DNA of 60,000 nucleotides from Symsagittifera roscoffensis (Eukaryota > Xenacoelomorpha > Acoela > Convolutidae), in contig NC_087062.1 in assembly GCF_963678635.1 (NCBI RefSeq), positions 8,670,193 to 8,730,192 of the forward strand, read 5' to 3'. The notes below the pieces were generated by a model. The model was not told the origin of the DNA. It ran no database searches and saw only the letters and a list, made by a program, of their open reading frames with translations. Below, piece by piece: positions 1 through 10,100 of this stretch; position 1 is the stretch's first letter, and the number at the start of each line of letters is the position of its first letter. The position numbers and the translations under genes are program-made.

Positions 1-1
1 A

Positions 2-3000
2 CAGTGACAATACAGAGGGGAAAAGAAACTTGGCTACGCTTTGCCTCTGAACACAGACTTTCAGAGTGTGGAGAACTTGAAAAAGTTTGATGTTACTAAA
101 TGTCCATTACATGCGAACCAAGAATGTATAATGAAAAGAGTGAATGAATTGAAATCTTCTAGGAAATTGTTTTCAATGAAGTCGGAAACAGATGATGGGC
201 TGTCTAGTTGTTCCAACTTTCCTGAGAGGCCGACGGAAGCAGAGTTAGCAGCGAATAAGCCTGTCCTACCTGAGATAGAACACCTGAAGGGTAAAATATC
301 AGACAAGGAATTAGATTCGCTCAGAGCGGTGCTAAATCGGAACGCAGACGTTTTTTCAAAGCATAAGGCCGACATAGGTTGTTGTAATTTTGTAGAGCAC
401 GAGATTGAGATAGAAGAGGGCTCGGTACCTCATAGGGAAGGGGCGAGAAGAATGACCCCAAACAAGTCAGAAGCGTGTAGAAAGGAAATCGAGATGTTAA
501 TGGAGTACGACATGATCGAGCCGTCGAAGTCCCCATGGGCTTGTGGTGTGGTCATGGCGAAAAAGAAAGGGGGACAACTCAGATTCTGTTGTGATTTCCG
601 TTATCTGAACGCAGTGACTATAAAAGACGCATACCCGATTCCCCGCATCGATGAGAGCCTATCCAAGCTGGGGGACGCGAAGTTCTTCACGACGTTGGAT
701 TTGGGCTCTGCGTTCTGGCAAGTGCCACTCAGAAAGCAAGATCGAGAGAAAACAGGCTTCGCGTGTGATCTGGGACTGTTCCAGTGGAAGAGGATGCCAT
801 TCGGATTGTGCAACGCGACGGCCACATTCCAGCGACTGATGGCCCAGGCACTCACGAGCGTCACTAAGAAATACGGGAATCTCATCAGTGTTATGTCGAT
901 GATGTCGTGATTGCAACACCAACCTTGAAAGACCACATAGAGAGGTTGGAGGAGGTGTTTTCTTGCATGAAGCAGGCGGGTCTGAAATGTAAGCCCTCTA
1001 AGTGTGAAATCCTCAGGGATTCCATAAAGTATCTGGGCCGCCTGGTTGACAAACATGGAGTAAGACCAGATCCCGAAGCGGTTGAAGCGGTGCTGACCTG
1101 GAAGGCACCTAAAGCAGATACACAGCTGATGAGTTTTCTGGGATTCGCTAATTATTATCGAGAGTTCATCAAGGGGTATGCTGACAAAATATACCCCATG
1201 CAGAGGTTGATGAGGAACAAGGGCAAAAAGTTCACCTGGACTGATGAGGCATAAGTTTCATTTGAAAACATCAAACGTGAGCTTTGCGAGGCACCGGTCC
1301 TCGGCATGCCGACAGAGAAGGGGATGTTCGTGCTGGACACGGATGCATCAGTGGTTGCGATATCGGGCATACTTCACCAGGAGCAGGAGTGGAACGGGAG
1401 AACGGTTCTTCGTCCGATAGCATACGGGAGTAAAGTCCTGAGTGATACTGAAATGAAGTACGGCGCACCAAAAGCGGAGATGTTTGCGGTGATCACTTTC
1501 GTGGAAAAATACAGGGCCTACTTGGGGAGTGCTCCCTTCAAGTTACGTGTAGATAATCGTGCCCTTGCCTGGCTGAAAACCTATTCGATGGACCAAAGCT
1601 ATATTGGTCGTTGGATCGTGCGCCTAGATGGATACCACATGATCATAGAGCACCGTACCCGTGACAAGCACCAGAACGCAGATAGCCTCAGTAAAAAGAC
1701 AGAAATTTATGAGCGCCTCGAGGAGAAACAGGCTAACTAATCAGAAATCAGAGACGGGTTTTCCTTTCTGGACAAAGAAACCTACGACAGGCTGCCACTT
1801 ACTAGGTGGTTAAACAAGTCAGGACATCCTATACCCGGACACCCTGACCTTCCAGTGGAGACGGCCGCGGAGATAAAGCTTTTAGCCAGAGGCGAGCCCG
1901 TTCCTTTGGATCTGCTAGTCCGATCCAACTTGGTACAGCAAGAACTTACCAGGCTGGGCATAAACAGCATGGCTCTATTGAACAGGACGGTGAACGTGGC
2001 GCCGGACGTCATGGGAAAGCTCCGTGACTTGTTGGACAGGGAAGTGGATAGGCATGATCGTGAATGGATGGAGACCATGCAGCGGTTGACGGTCACCGAG
2101 AGAACAGAGAAGAGGCCAGTGTCCATTCGCATCCGAGGCGTTGAACGGGATTGCAGGTCGATTGTCAGCCAGCTGGTGAGCTCGATGCCGAAGGAGGTCT
2201 TGTTGAGAACTTCGTTCACTGAATATGGAACACTGAATCAGAACCAAACTACTGAGGAAGTCAGGATCAGGTCGAAATCTAGCTTCACGAGGAGGGTGCA
2301 TTTCACCGATGCAAGAGAGGAATACGAGCCGAGCCCAGATTGTTCGTCCGTGGACGAGACAATGTCCGAGGTGTCTGATACCTTCGAGCCAGTCAAGGAC
2401 GACTCGTCTGAGGAGTCAGACACCATTGAGCCCGTGCAGGACGACTTGTCCGTGGAGAGGTTGACTAGACCACCTAGGGGCAGAATTTTGTCCGGGGAGT
2501 CGGGTTCAAAGCGACCGATGGACAGAATTTTGTCCGGGGAGTCGAGAAACATCTCAGACAACTTGGAATATGATGTTGGGGAATCAGTCGACTCAAGTGT
2601 TGACTCGAGACCCCAGTCCTGGGACAACACGTCTGAAACAACTTCCAATTCCGATATGTCAGAGATCGCAATCCACTCCTTATTGGTAGACTGGAAGCAG
2701 CGTGGGCTGGACCGAGAAACACATCAGGATCCAGACAGGGACAGATACACCTCAGATGAAGAGGGCACTGTGGTAGATAATGCCGCAGACGAGCTCGAGC
2801 TGATAGCAGTTTCGAAACGCCCAACCAGATTGCTGCCACATGGTACGGTCGTCCGTACCAATCTGGAACCATCTGTGCAGGAAGCGACGCCTTTGAAAAA
2901 GATATGGTGTGTCAAGCTGATGGACGATGCTCATGCTCCGGAGATAATGAGTGGGCAAATGAACGTGGTGAAGACGTATTTGAAAGCCAGGTACAGGCTG

Positions 3001-4743
3001 TCGGATCTCCTAAGGGCTCATCGAAATGATAGAATGACGAGCAGTCTGAAGAGATGGATCGAGAATGGAGCACCTGACAAAGGAGATTTGGAAGAAGACA
3101 GCTACAAAATCCTGAAGCAATTCTACCTGAAGCGGAACGACTTGTTGTACCTGAATAAGGACGGAATCGTTGCCTGCAAGCGAAAAGAGGAGGAAAAGGT
3201 CCTCTATAAATACAATTCAATAGTGTTACCACAGTTGTACCAGACCGAATTGCTCTTTCGCTCACATGATCAGATGGGCCATCAAGGCGTGGACAAAGTG
3301 TATAACAGGATACAGAAACGATTCGAATGGCCGGGATTGAAAAAGGCTTGTGAGAAGTGGATCGCCGCATGCCTGTCATGTCAGCAGGCGAAGGATCCCA
3401 GGAAACTAAGGTTCCCCCTACAGTCAATAGAGTCGTCAGGTTTCAACGAAGTGGTGCAAATTGATCATCAGAAAATCTGCATGACAGCAACGGGCTATAA
3501 TCAGGTGCTGGTAATGATCGACAATTTTACGAAGTATGCGGAAGCAGCACCCTGCATGACAGCATCGGCGGAAGAAACATGTGATCATTTGATAAATGTG
3601 TGGATAGCGAGGCATGGCTGCCCCATCACGTTCCAATCGGACAATGGCAAAGCATTCGTGGGTGATCTCACGAAGGAGTTGATGAAAAGGTCGCAGGTAG
3701 CACAGGCCCACTCGACCACTTATCACCCGCAAACGAATGGCCTAGTCGAGAGGCAAAACCGCACACTGGTATCCATGCTGAGAGTCTACTGCTCGCGTTA
3801 CATGGATGACTGGGACAAGCACTTGCCGCAAGTGATGGGTGCTTACAACAGCACGGAGCATTCCACCACGGGAATAAGTCCGCACATGATGTTAACGGGT
3901 CATGAAAAAGCGCTCCCGTTGACGTTTTTTTACCCTGAATATGAGGGGAAGAGGACAGCATCGCAAACGTACGTGCGGGATGTTATTAGAAGACAGCAGG
4001 ACCTCAATGACTTATGCAGGAGGAATACGCAACAGGCGCAAATTAGACAAAAAAGGAAGTTTGATAAAAGGACAGCTGATGCGAAGGCCTACTCAGTTGG
4101 CGACTACGTCTGGGTGTTCCAGGAAGTGGTTCCACCAAAAGGAACCAAGAAATTATTAAAGAAATGGCGTGGTCCATTTCAGATAACAGAGGTGCACCAA
4201 GGAGGTCGTTTTTATCGATTGAGCACTGGAAGAGCAGCTCATTACGAGAATATCAAACCACACAATGCCTCGTCAGAGGATTGGTGCATCCCAGCGGACA
4301 TGCAAGAGGGAGACTATTTGATAGTGGATCCTGCTTGTGAAGTGAATGAAAGGGGTACTCGCGACAAGAACGACGGGAATGAGGTGGTGGGCGATTGCGA
4401 TCTTCCACTGGATCTCGAGTTGGCCGAGCAAGTAGAGGTGGACGATGAAACTCTACCTTATGCCGAAGAAGACTGGGACTGCCCGGAACAAACCGAAATT
4501 GACAAAGGAATACAGCCTGACTTTCCTCTCACTATGGAAACACGCCAAAGCAAGAGAGGAAAAAACCAGAAGAACTACAATCCGTACGGCGAGGACTTCG
4601 TTGTAGACAGGATAGTAGTAAGTGATGAACGAAGTGGCGATGCTAGAAGAAATCGACCTTGTGAACGATATGGATCAAGATTGGATCGACGATCGATCAG
4701 AATCGGAAGTGGAGTTCGAACCAGAAGCGGAACAGACTCATGA
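2..4743 (+). pseudogene. pol: Ty3/gypsy pol: reverse transcriptase, RNase H, integrase (broken)
   Basis: This encodes the polyprotein that would copy element RNA into DNA and insert it. The reverse transcriptase shows LDLGSAFWQVPL (about 697-732) and the catalytic YVDD box at 892-903. RNase H follows at about 1320-1700, with DTDAS and VDNRAL motifs. A long acidic, repetitive spacer (about 1860-2900) separates RNase H from integrase. Integrase has an HHCC zinc finger (H around 3262-3280, C around 3370-3380) and a complete D,D(35)E triad: Asp at 3463, Asp at 3640, Glu at 3748. The reading frame is broken by TGA at 5-7, a one-base deletion just before the YVDD box (about 891), TAA at 1252-1254 and TAA at 1738-1740. 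From 1741 to 4743 the frame is open. The stop at 4741 overlaps the next ORF. The copy cannot make a full pol, although the integrase segment itself looks intact. Confidence 0.93.
2475..2555 (+). repeat. In-frame 42-bp tandem repeat in the pol spacer
   Basis: Two copies of a 42-bp unit encode the peptide RILSGES twice inside the acidic linker between RNase H and integrase. Both carry the 12-mer TGTCCGGGGAGT, at 2489-2500 and 2531-2542. Just upstream, the protein also repeats short EPV-x-DD type acidic units, so this linker seems to grow by local duplication. Confidence 0.8.
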
Positions 4744-5590
4744 TCAAGAACTAACGAACTTGCGCGTACTCGAATGGCTCCATGATCTGCCGATAGATCC
4801 AAAAGAGACGATCCTGACGATTCAGAACGTCGATAAAGACGGCATCAAATACATCAGTCATGACAATACCGAGTCCAACTGGGTCGCCCCAGATGGTCCT
4901 CTACGTGTTCCACAATCCAACCTCGATCTCCTAGACTTTGGGCGATCGACAGGGACGTCGATGGATATTTTTGTCCGGGGAGTGGGGGTAGGACTCACCC
5001 ACACCGAAAATCTGATAATAAAAAAATTGAAATCGGCAAGAGAAACCGGAGAACTAGAGACAGAGGGCGAGAATGCTAAAAAACCACCTTTTGGACGAAT
5101 CTTTGAATCGTATTTTGATCTACCGAACCATTATTCGAACAATATCGTCATAACGGACAGCGATTTCATACTCACGGAACGCACGTGCGCCATAGCGATA
5201 ACCGCGGACGTAAGCTTCAAAACAGCACTAGCGGCTGACTTCAAAAGAGAGTATAAAAATATCGAGTTTTTATGTAAACAGAGGCCTGGTGTGGGAGGGA
5301 TGATAGCGCTGCCCCCTGTTGCATCACAGATACCAGGGAAATATTTGTGTTTCCTGGTTACCAAGGCCACTGATAGGCAACACGTAGATCCAAAGAGCTT
5401 GGTATTGGCCATGACTCGACTTAGGGATTTTTTGGTTGAGAGAGGAGTGACCTCTCTCTCGTTGCCAGTATACGATCCTAATAGGGGAAAGCTACATCCG
5501 AGAGAGTTGTACGCACTTGTACATGTGATATTTTCAGAGACGGACATAGAAGTTTACTTACATAAAAAATACTATCTGAGCATATGCTAA
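4625..5590 (+). CDS. Macrodomain-like (TARG1-type) ORF carried by the retrotransposon
   Basis: The first ATG is at 4625 and overlaps the end of pol by 119 bases in another frame. In intact relatives it may be fused to pol through one frameshift near 4.6 kb. The N-terminal half is acidic with no domain I recognise. The C-terminal ~145 residues resemble the small macrodomain of TARG1/C6orf130, which removes ADP-ribose from proteins. They show a hydrophobic strand followed by AADFKREY, a GKYLCFLVTK strand, a helix with LRDFLVERGVTSLSLP, and a final strand before the C-terminus. By eye the catalytic Lys of TARG1 is kept (LVTK, about residue 247). The glycine loop and catalytic Asp are replaced (VYDPNRGKL), so it may bind ADP-ribose without hydrolysing it, or do neither. 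The reading frame is uninterrupted for 321 residues. Fold assignment is by pattern only. Confidence 0.75.
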   Translation: MNEVAMLEEIDLVNDMDQDWIDDRSESEVEFEPEAEQTHDQELTNLRVLEWLHDLPIDPKETILTIQNVDKDGIKYISHDNTESNWVAPDGPLRVPQSNLDLLDFGRSTGTSMDIFVRGVGVGLTHTENLIIKKLKSARETGELETEGENAKKPPFGRIFESYFDLPNHYSNNIVITDSDFILTERTCAIAITADVSFKTALAADFKREYKNIEFLCKQRPGVGGMIALPPVASQIPGKYLCFLVTKATDRQHVDPKSLVLAMTRLRDFLVERGVTSLSLPVYDPNRGKLHPRELYALVHVIFSETDIEVYLHKKYYLSIC

Positions 5591-6085
5591 GAATTGCGCT
5601 CGGCGATAAGTGGTTTTTATTAAGTTATTCGACAAGAATTAGAGTCAAGTTTTAGATTAGGTTAGGTTTTAGGTACAGTATTAGGGATTATGTTTTTATG
5701 TGATAGTATAGGTGTGTGATGTTTATGTGTTTATGTGTTACGTTATTGTTGTGATATGTTTTATCTTTGTGCCATAAAAGACCTGGGGTACTCCAGGTCA
5801 TCAAGGTGACAGCGCACATTCGTGCTACCCTGACAAAGGTAAAGGTGGACGATCCACCTTGGTGCTAAATTTTTAAATCAGAATTAAGAAAAGAATTTCA
5901 GTGGAGAGTTTTAAAGAGTTGAATGATGTTGTATCCAAAAATGATGGTTCTAAGTCGCGACTTGTTTTTTAGATCTTGATTGATCGGAAATTGTTTATTG
6001 AATCCATTGAATCGAAACGAGACAGGAAGAAACTACACGACAGCAAGAACCAACACGATAAGAATTGGGTGATACGAACGAACTC
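5591..6085 (+). other. Spacer between macrodomain ORF and coiled-coil ORF
   Basis: About 500 non-coding bases separate the two ORF groups. The first 170 bases are T- and G-rich (many TTATGTG-like words). Three hairpins follow at 5780-5860. The last 200 bases show no clear motif. The spacer could hold an internal promoter, splice acceptor or IRES for the downstream ORFs; no TATA box or strong acceptor was identified with confidence. Confidence 0.5.
5780..5860 (+). promoter_or_regulatory. Three consecutive stem-loops between element ORFs
   Basis: Hairpin 1 (5780-5799) pairs GACCTGG with CCAGGTC. Hairpin 2 (5810-5832) pairs GCAC with GTGC around ATTC, with an outer CAG/CTG pairing. Hairpin 3 (5842-5860) pairs AAGGTGGA with TCCACCTT around a CGA loop. 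Three short stable stems within 81 bases of otherwise AU-rich leader suggest a folded RNA element upstream of the second ORF block. Its function is unknown. Confidence 0.5.
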
Positions 6086-7144
6086 ATGGAATTCCTCTCA
6101 GCGAGTCTAGGAGCGACTCTAGACGAGATCTATCAGCGGCTGATCGATTGTGATTTTACACGAGAAGACCCGGGGTTGGCGATGTTTGTGGTCGCGCTCC
6201 TTAATGCACTAGGACGAGAGGCTCGAGGGAATCGCCCTACGGAAGTCGTGTTGATGTTGGCCTTCGGTGAGTCCGGGACCGCCGAGAGAGGTCGAAATCG
6301 ACTGATGAGATGGAGGCGTGGAGAAATGTCTGGCCACGACCTGGCTCGTGAGCCAGGACTAGGCGAGCAGAGGGACCACCGGCTAGGTGAGATGCCCTTA
6401 CCAGTCCAACCGGCGCAGCCACTCATCGGAGCGAAGAGACAACGTGATGGGCCAGGCCCGTCACATTCGGTCGACTCTCCTACAGCTGCTCCTCCTTTGA
6501 AGAAAGTGAGGGTGAGTGAGATAGAGATCCAGACGTCGGAGACGATCGAGACGCTGGAAAAGAAGGAGAAAGATCAAAGCGAGCTGTGTGCCAAACTCCA
6601 GGAGTATAGGGCAATAGCTCGAGAAAGAGACGAATGGGAGAAGAAATACGAAGATCTACAGGTGGCTTATAAGGAGGATGAAATAAAGCACCTGAAGGAG
6701 CTGTATATGGCGAAGGTGAGCCAAGTGTCACCGGAAGTTCTGGCGAGCATGAGATCCTCGGAGGGATCCAACGACACACGCCCCGGGACAACAGCTCAGG
6801 AGCTGTGTGTATCGAGAGAGCCCGAGGCTCCTCAGCAGACACGACTGTCTGCTTCTAGTCAAAGGTTCACGATACCAGACCCTTCTGACACTTACCTTGC
6901 CCCTCAGTTCCAAGAATCGTTCAACCAAGTGGCCAGAGCGACAATGGAGGAGATCAACCGAACCACTGGACGGACATTGGGTAGGATCGTTCCTTCCCAG
7001 CGTCGTGATCAGTCATCAAATAGCTCGGAGCGAGCACCCCACACGATAGTGCCCTCGGGGACTGCGCATGGCATAACCTATCAAAAGTCCCGCGTGGTAG
7101 ATATTAGGAAGAATCTGATGACACAAACCAGTTCACGCAAGTAG
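6086..7144 (+). CDS. Unrecognised coiled-coil protein of the giant element
   Basis: The frame opens upstream, but the first ATG is at 6086, giving about 352 residues. The N-terminal ~75 residues are mostly helical in character, followed by an Arg-rich stretch (RGRNRLMRWRRGE) that could bind nucleic acid. A Pro/Ala linker leads to a strongly charged heptad-like segment (about residues 145-220, rich in E, K and L) that should form a coiled coil. The C-terminus is Ser/Thr/Arg-rich and low complexity. A gag-like structural role is possible because coiled coils and basic tails are common in such proteins, but I see no capsid or CCHC zinc-knuckle motif. It ends in TAG 32 bases before the ATG of the SGNH ORF, so both probably share one transcript. 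Confidence 0.6.
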   Translation: MEFLSASLGATLDEIYQRLIDCDFTREDPGLAMFVVALLNALGREARGNRPTEVVLMLAFGESGTAERGRNRLMRWRRGEMSGHDLAREPGLGEQRDHRLGEMPLPVQPAQPLIGAKRQRDGPGPSHSVDSPTAAPPLKKVRVSEIEIQTSETIETLEKKEKDQSELCAKLQEYRAIARERDEWEKKYEDLQVAYKEDEIKHLKELYMAKVSQVSPEVLASMRSSEGSNDTRPGTTAQELCVSREPEAPQQTRLSASSQRFTIPDPSDTYLAPQFQESFNQVARATMEEINRTTGRTLGRIVPSQRRDQSSNSSERAPHTIVPSGTAHGITYQKSRVVDIRKNLMTQTSSRK

Positions 7145-7176
7145 CTGCGGAGCATCCTCGAGCCTGCCTGAATGAA

Positions 7177-10100
7177 ATGAGCTGGAACCCCGCTACGAGC
7201 GACCAGGTGATTCCGCCAGGGAGTCGCCACCTGATCATAGGAGACAGTTTGGTGAGGGATCTGAATGAGATCTCCGTCTATGGTCAGACAACCACTTTGT
7301 CCTTTGGAGGAGCTTCAGTGGCTCAGGTCATCAAGATGATGGAATTCCAAAGCGAGGATCACCTGGATACGCTGGTGATAATGCTAGGAACTAACGACGT
7401 CTCGAGAGCCCCAGTGACTCCCGAGTGCAAGTGGGAGCCTCTGCTGGTATGCCTCCTGAATGAACTGAAGGAGAAGTACAGGCCCAGGTTTGTGGTGCTG
7501 TGCACGATACCACAAAACCCGCTGATGGGCACCACAGTGGCAGATTTCATGAACGGCAACGTGACACGGTGGAACGAAATGATCCGTAATCTGGTGAGAA
7601 ACAACCCTGGCGAGTTGCGACTTCTGGATCTCGAAAACGCGCTGCGCATGATTGATCATGTTGCGCTTACCAAAGATGGGATACATTTCAACACCCAACG
7701 AGGGAGACACTGGATGAATGATGTATTTCAGACGCAATTGAGTAGAATAAGGGCAAGCGTGCCCGAATCCCTCGTCAACCGCCTAGGGCCCTTGGCAATT
7801 GAGACGGCTGTAGCCACACCCACCGCTCCGAGCTCAAACGTGAGAGAGAGGCTAGGGACTGCTCCTCCTCCCAGAACACAACCGCTTGAAAGCCGACTCG
7901 GCAGATCAGTGGTTCAGAACAGTAATAACTCCCAGACCGTGTCTAGGAGGAACGATCCGCCCGCCACGGCAAACCCTGCTCCAGCAGCAGGATCGTCTAC
8001 GAGCGCCGTGCCTGCGGAGGGAGTTGGACCAGGCAGCCTGCTGCTTTGGAATCGATCAGACCCTAGTCATTGGGGACAGTACAAGACGGACATGTCCACG
8101 AAGCTGAACATGAGTACCCTGACGTGTCGGGAGGACGCGATGAGAATGATTGGCGGAGAAAGTCCCACGGTGTCGCGATTGTATCGGATACCAGGTGTGG
8201 ATTGGCTGCTAGCAGAGCAGGAGCAGTTCAGCTCTACGACTAAGCTCCGACATGCAGACTTGAACGGGTTGCCTCAGGACAATACCTTTGGACCTTTGAA
8301 CACACGATCCCTTACGGACGTCAGACAGAGAGCCCGGGAATTGACGCCACCTGCTCGAAGGGGCAAGTTTCAGGCAGAGAACAAGCCCAATAACAAGCAT
8401 CATAAGATGTACAGGCAGTTCGCTAAACCACCCGGTCAGACGCCTGGCGAGTATTCAAGGGACTACCCCCGAACGACTACGGTAGATGGAGATGACCAAA
8501 GATATGGGAAACTGAAGGCCCCAATAGGCGATGGCCTGTTCGCAGCTTACGATCCCTTAGAGATGAAAGCTGCAAAGTATCTGATCGTAGCCAGTTCCGA
8601 TTATCTCTATACGCCCCGTTCTCTCTTTTGGCCCGACGTGATTTTCTTGACGGCACCTAAATTGGACTGGGGACAAGCAATCGGCATGATGATAAAAGTG
8701 CGAAGGTTGGTCAGTATGGAGCCGCAGGTAATAGTGGTTGCAGGCTCAAATGATCATCTGCAAAGCAGGGGCTTATTGTCACGTCTGACGGATGGATCGA
8801 TCCCGAGTAACGAGGTCCTAGGGGAGGCGATAATGACACTGCTCTCGGCGATGGCTGAGGTAGAGGCAGCAGCAAAACAACGCTTCACCCAAAATGTGGT
8901 GAAGGTGATCTTTGTATTGTCACCAGGGTACGCTGCATTACCAGAACCCCTTCAATTTGTATACACAATGGTCACAACAATAGCAGAGGGGAGGTTCAAT
9001 GTGATAATTCCTGCCCCGAACAGAGTAGTGGACCCGGACAATTACTACCCGTCCCGATCTCGATCTGAGCTTCCCGCCGTTTGGGCTGACATTTCGAATG
9101 CCATACAGGGGCTCAGAGATTGTAGCACAACTCGGTTGGTGCTAGATGAAGTTCTGGGGTTGGAGCTGTCCAACTTTGCCAGATTGCTGAAACTAAGACC
9201 AGGGGTGGATGACGATCATCTGTTAGTACAACAGGTGGCTGATGATCTCTGGTTCAGACAGATGGATCATGCCGAGAATGAGCTGGGCATGACAGTCAGG
9301 AAGAACATGACAGCAGCCGAAGAAGATCTCATGGCAATGACTTTGCGCACGAAGCCGCACAACAATATATGGTTGTACTTGTCACCAAGGCTGTGCACCT
9401 TGGGTGAGGACGCGTTCGAGCACGCGCCGGCAGTGGTAAAGGAGATACACGTGTACCTGGAGAACCTGTTTGATGCCCGGGAGTTAACTGGGGGCATGAT
9501 GTTGAAACTAATGCAGGACGTAAACACGATGTCACTGGACAAGTTCCAAGCTGACGTGCTAGCCACGAGGGCACAGTACGAACGATCGGATGCTATCTTG
9601 GGAGGAATGGGAGTGGGATGGACGCCATCCTTCCTGTCGACGTGCTATCCTAGGGCATCCCGGAACTTGATCGCGAGTTTTGTCAGAGACATCAGGAAGT
9701 TATCGATTGGCCTGGTATTAGCCTTATACGTGACATTTGGTCACGAAAATTTCGTGAAGGGGCCGGCGAATCTCTTCACCCAAGCGTTAGCAGATTTGAG
9801 ATTGGATGGACTCCTGACTCTGATTGCCATGACCTACGGTCGACTGGGTGATTTGCTTGTGCTGTTACGTTACCCTGAACAACTACAGGGACCCAGTCGT
9901 GAGTTCAATGCACAGTTGGAAACCGCCTCGCTCAAGAAGATGAAAGACTGGAGGACTCTCCTGCTTCAATACCTCTTACAACAGAACAGAAGCGTCACGG
10001 GAGAAGACAAGGTGGCGACGGATGCGGGCGAGTGTAAGCAGTATTGTGGCATGCCCTTACTGACGGACTTGGCTGTCATGATGCGGATTGATCCGTTGGC

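Noticed and set aside
1252-1740. Reassigned TAA codon (read as Gln) in this organism
   Set aside because: TAA serves as the terminal stop of RTF2 and of the macrodomain ORF, and TGA also interrupts pol, so ordinary decay is the simpler explanation.
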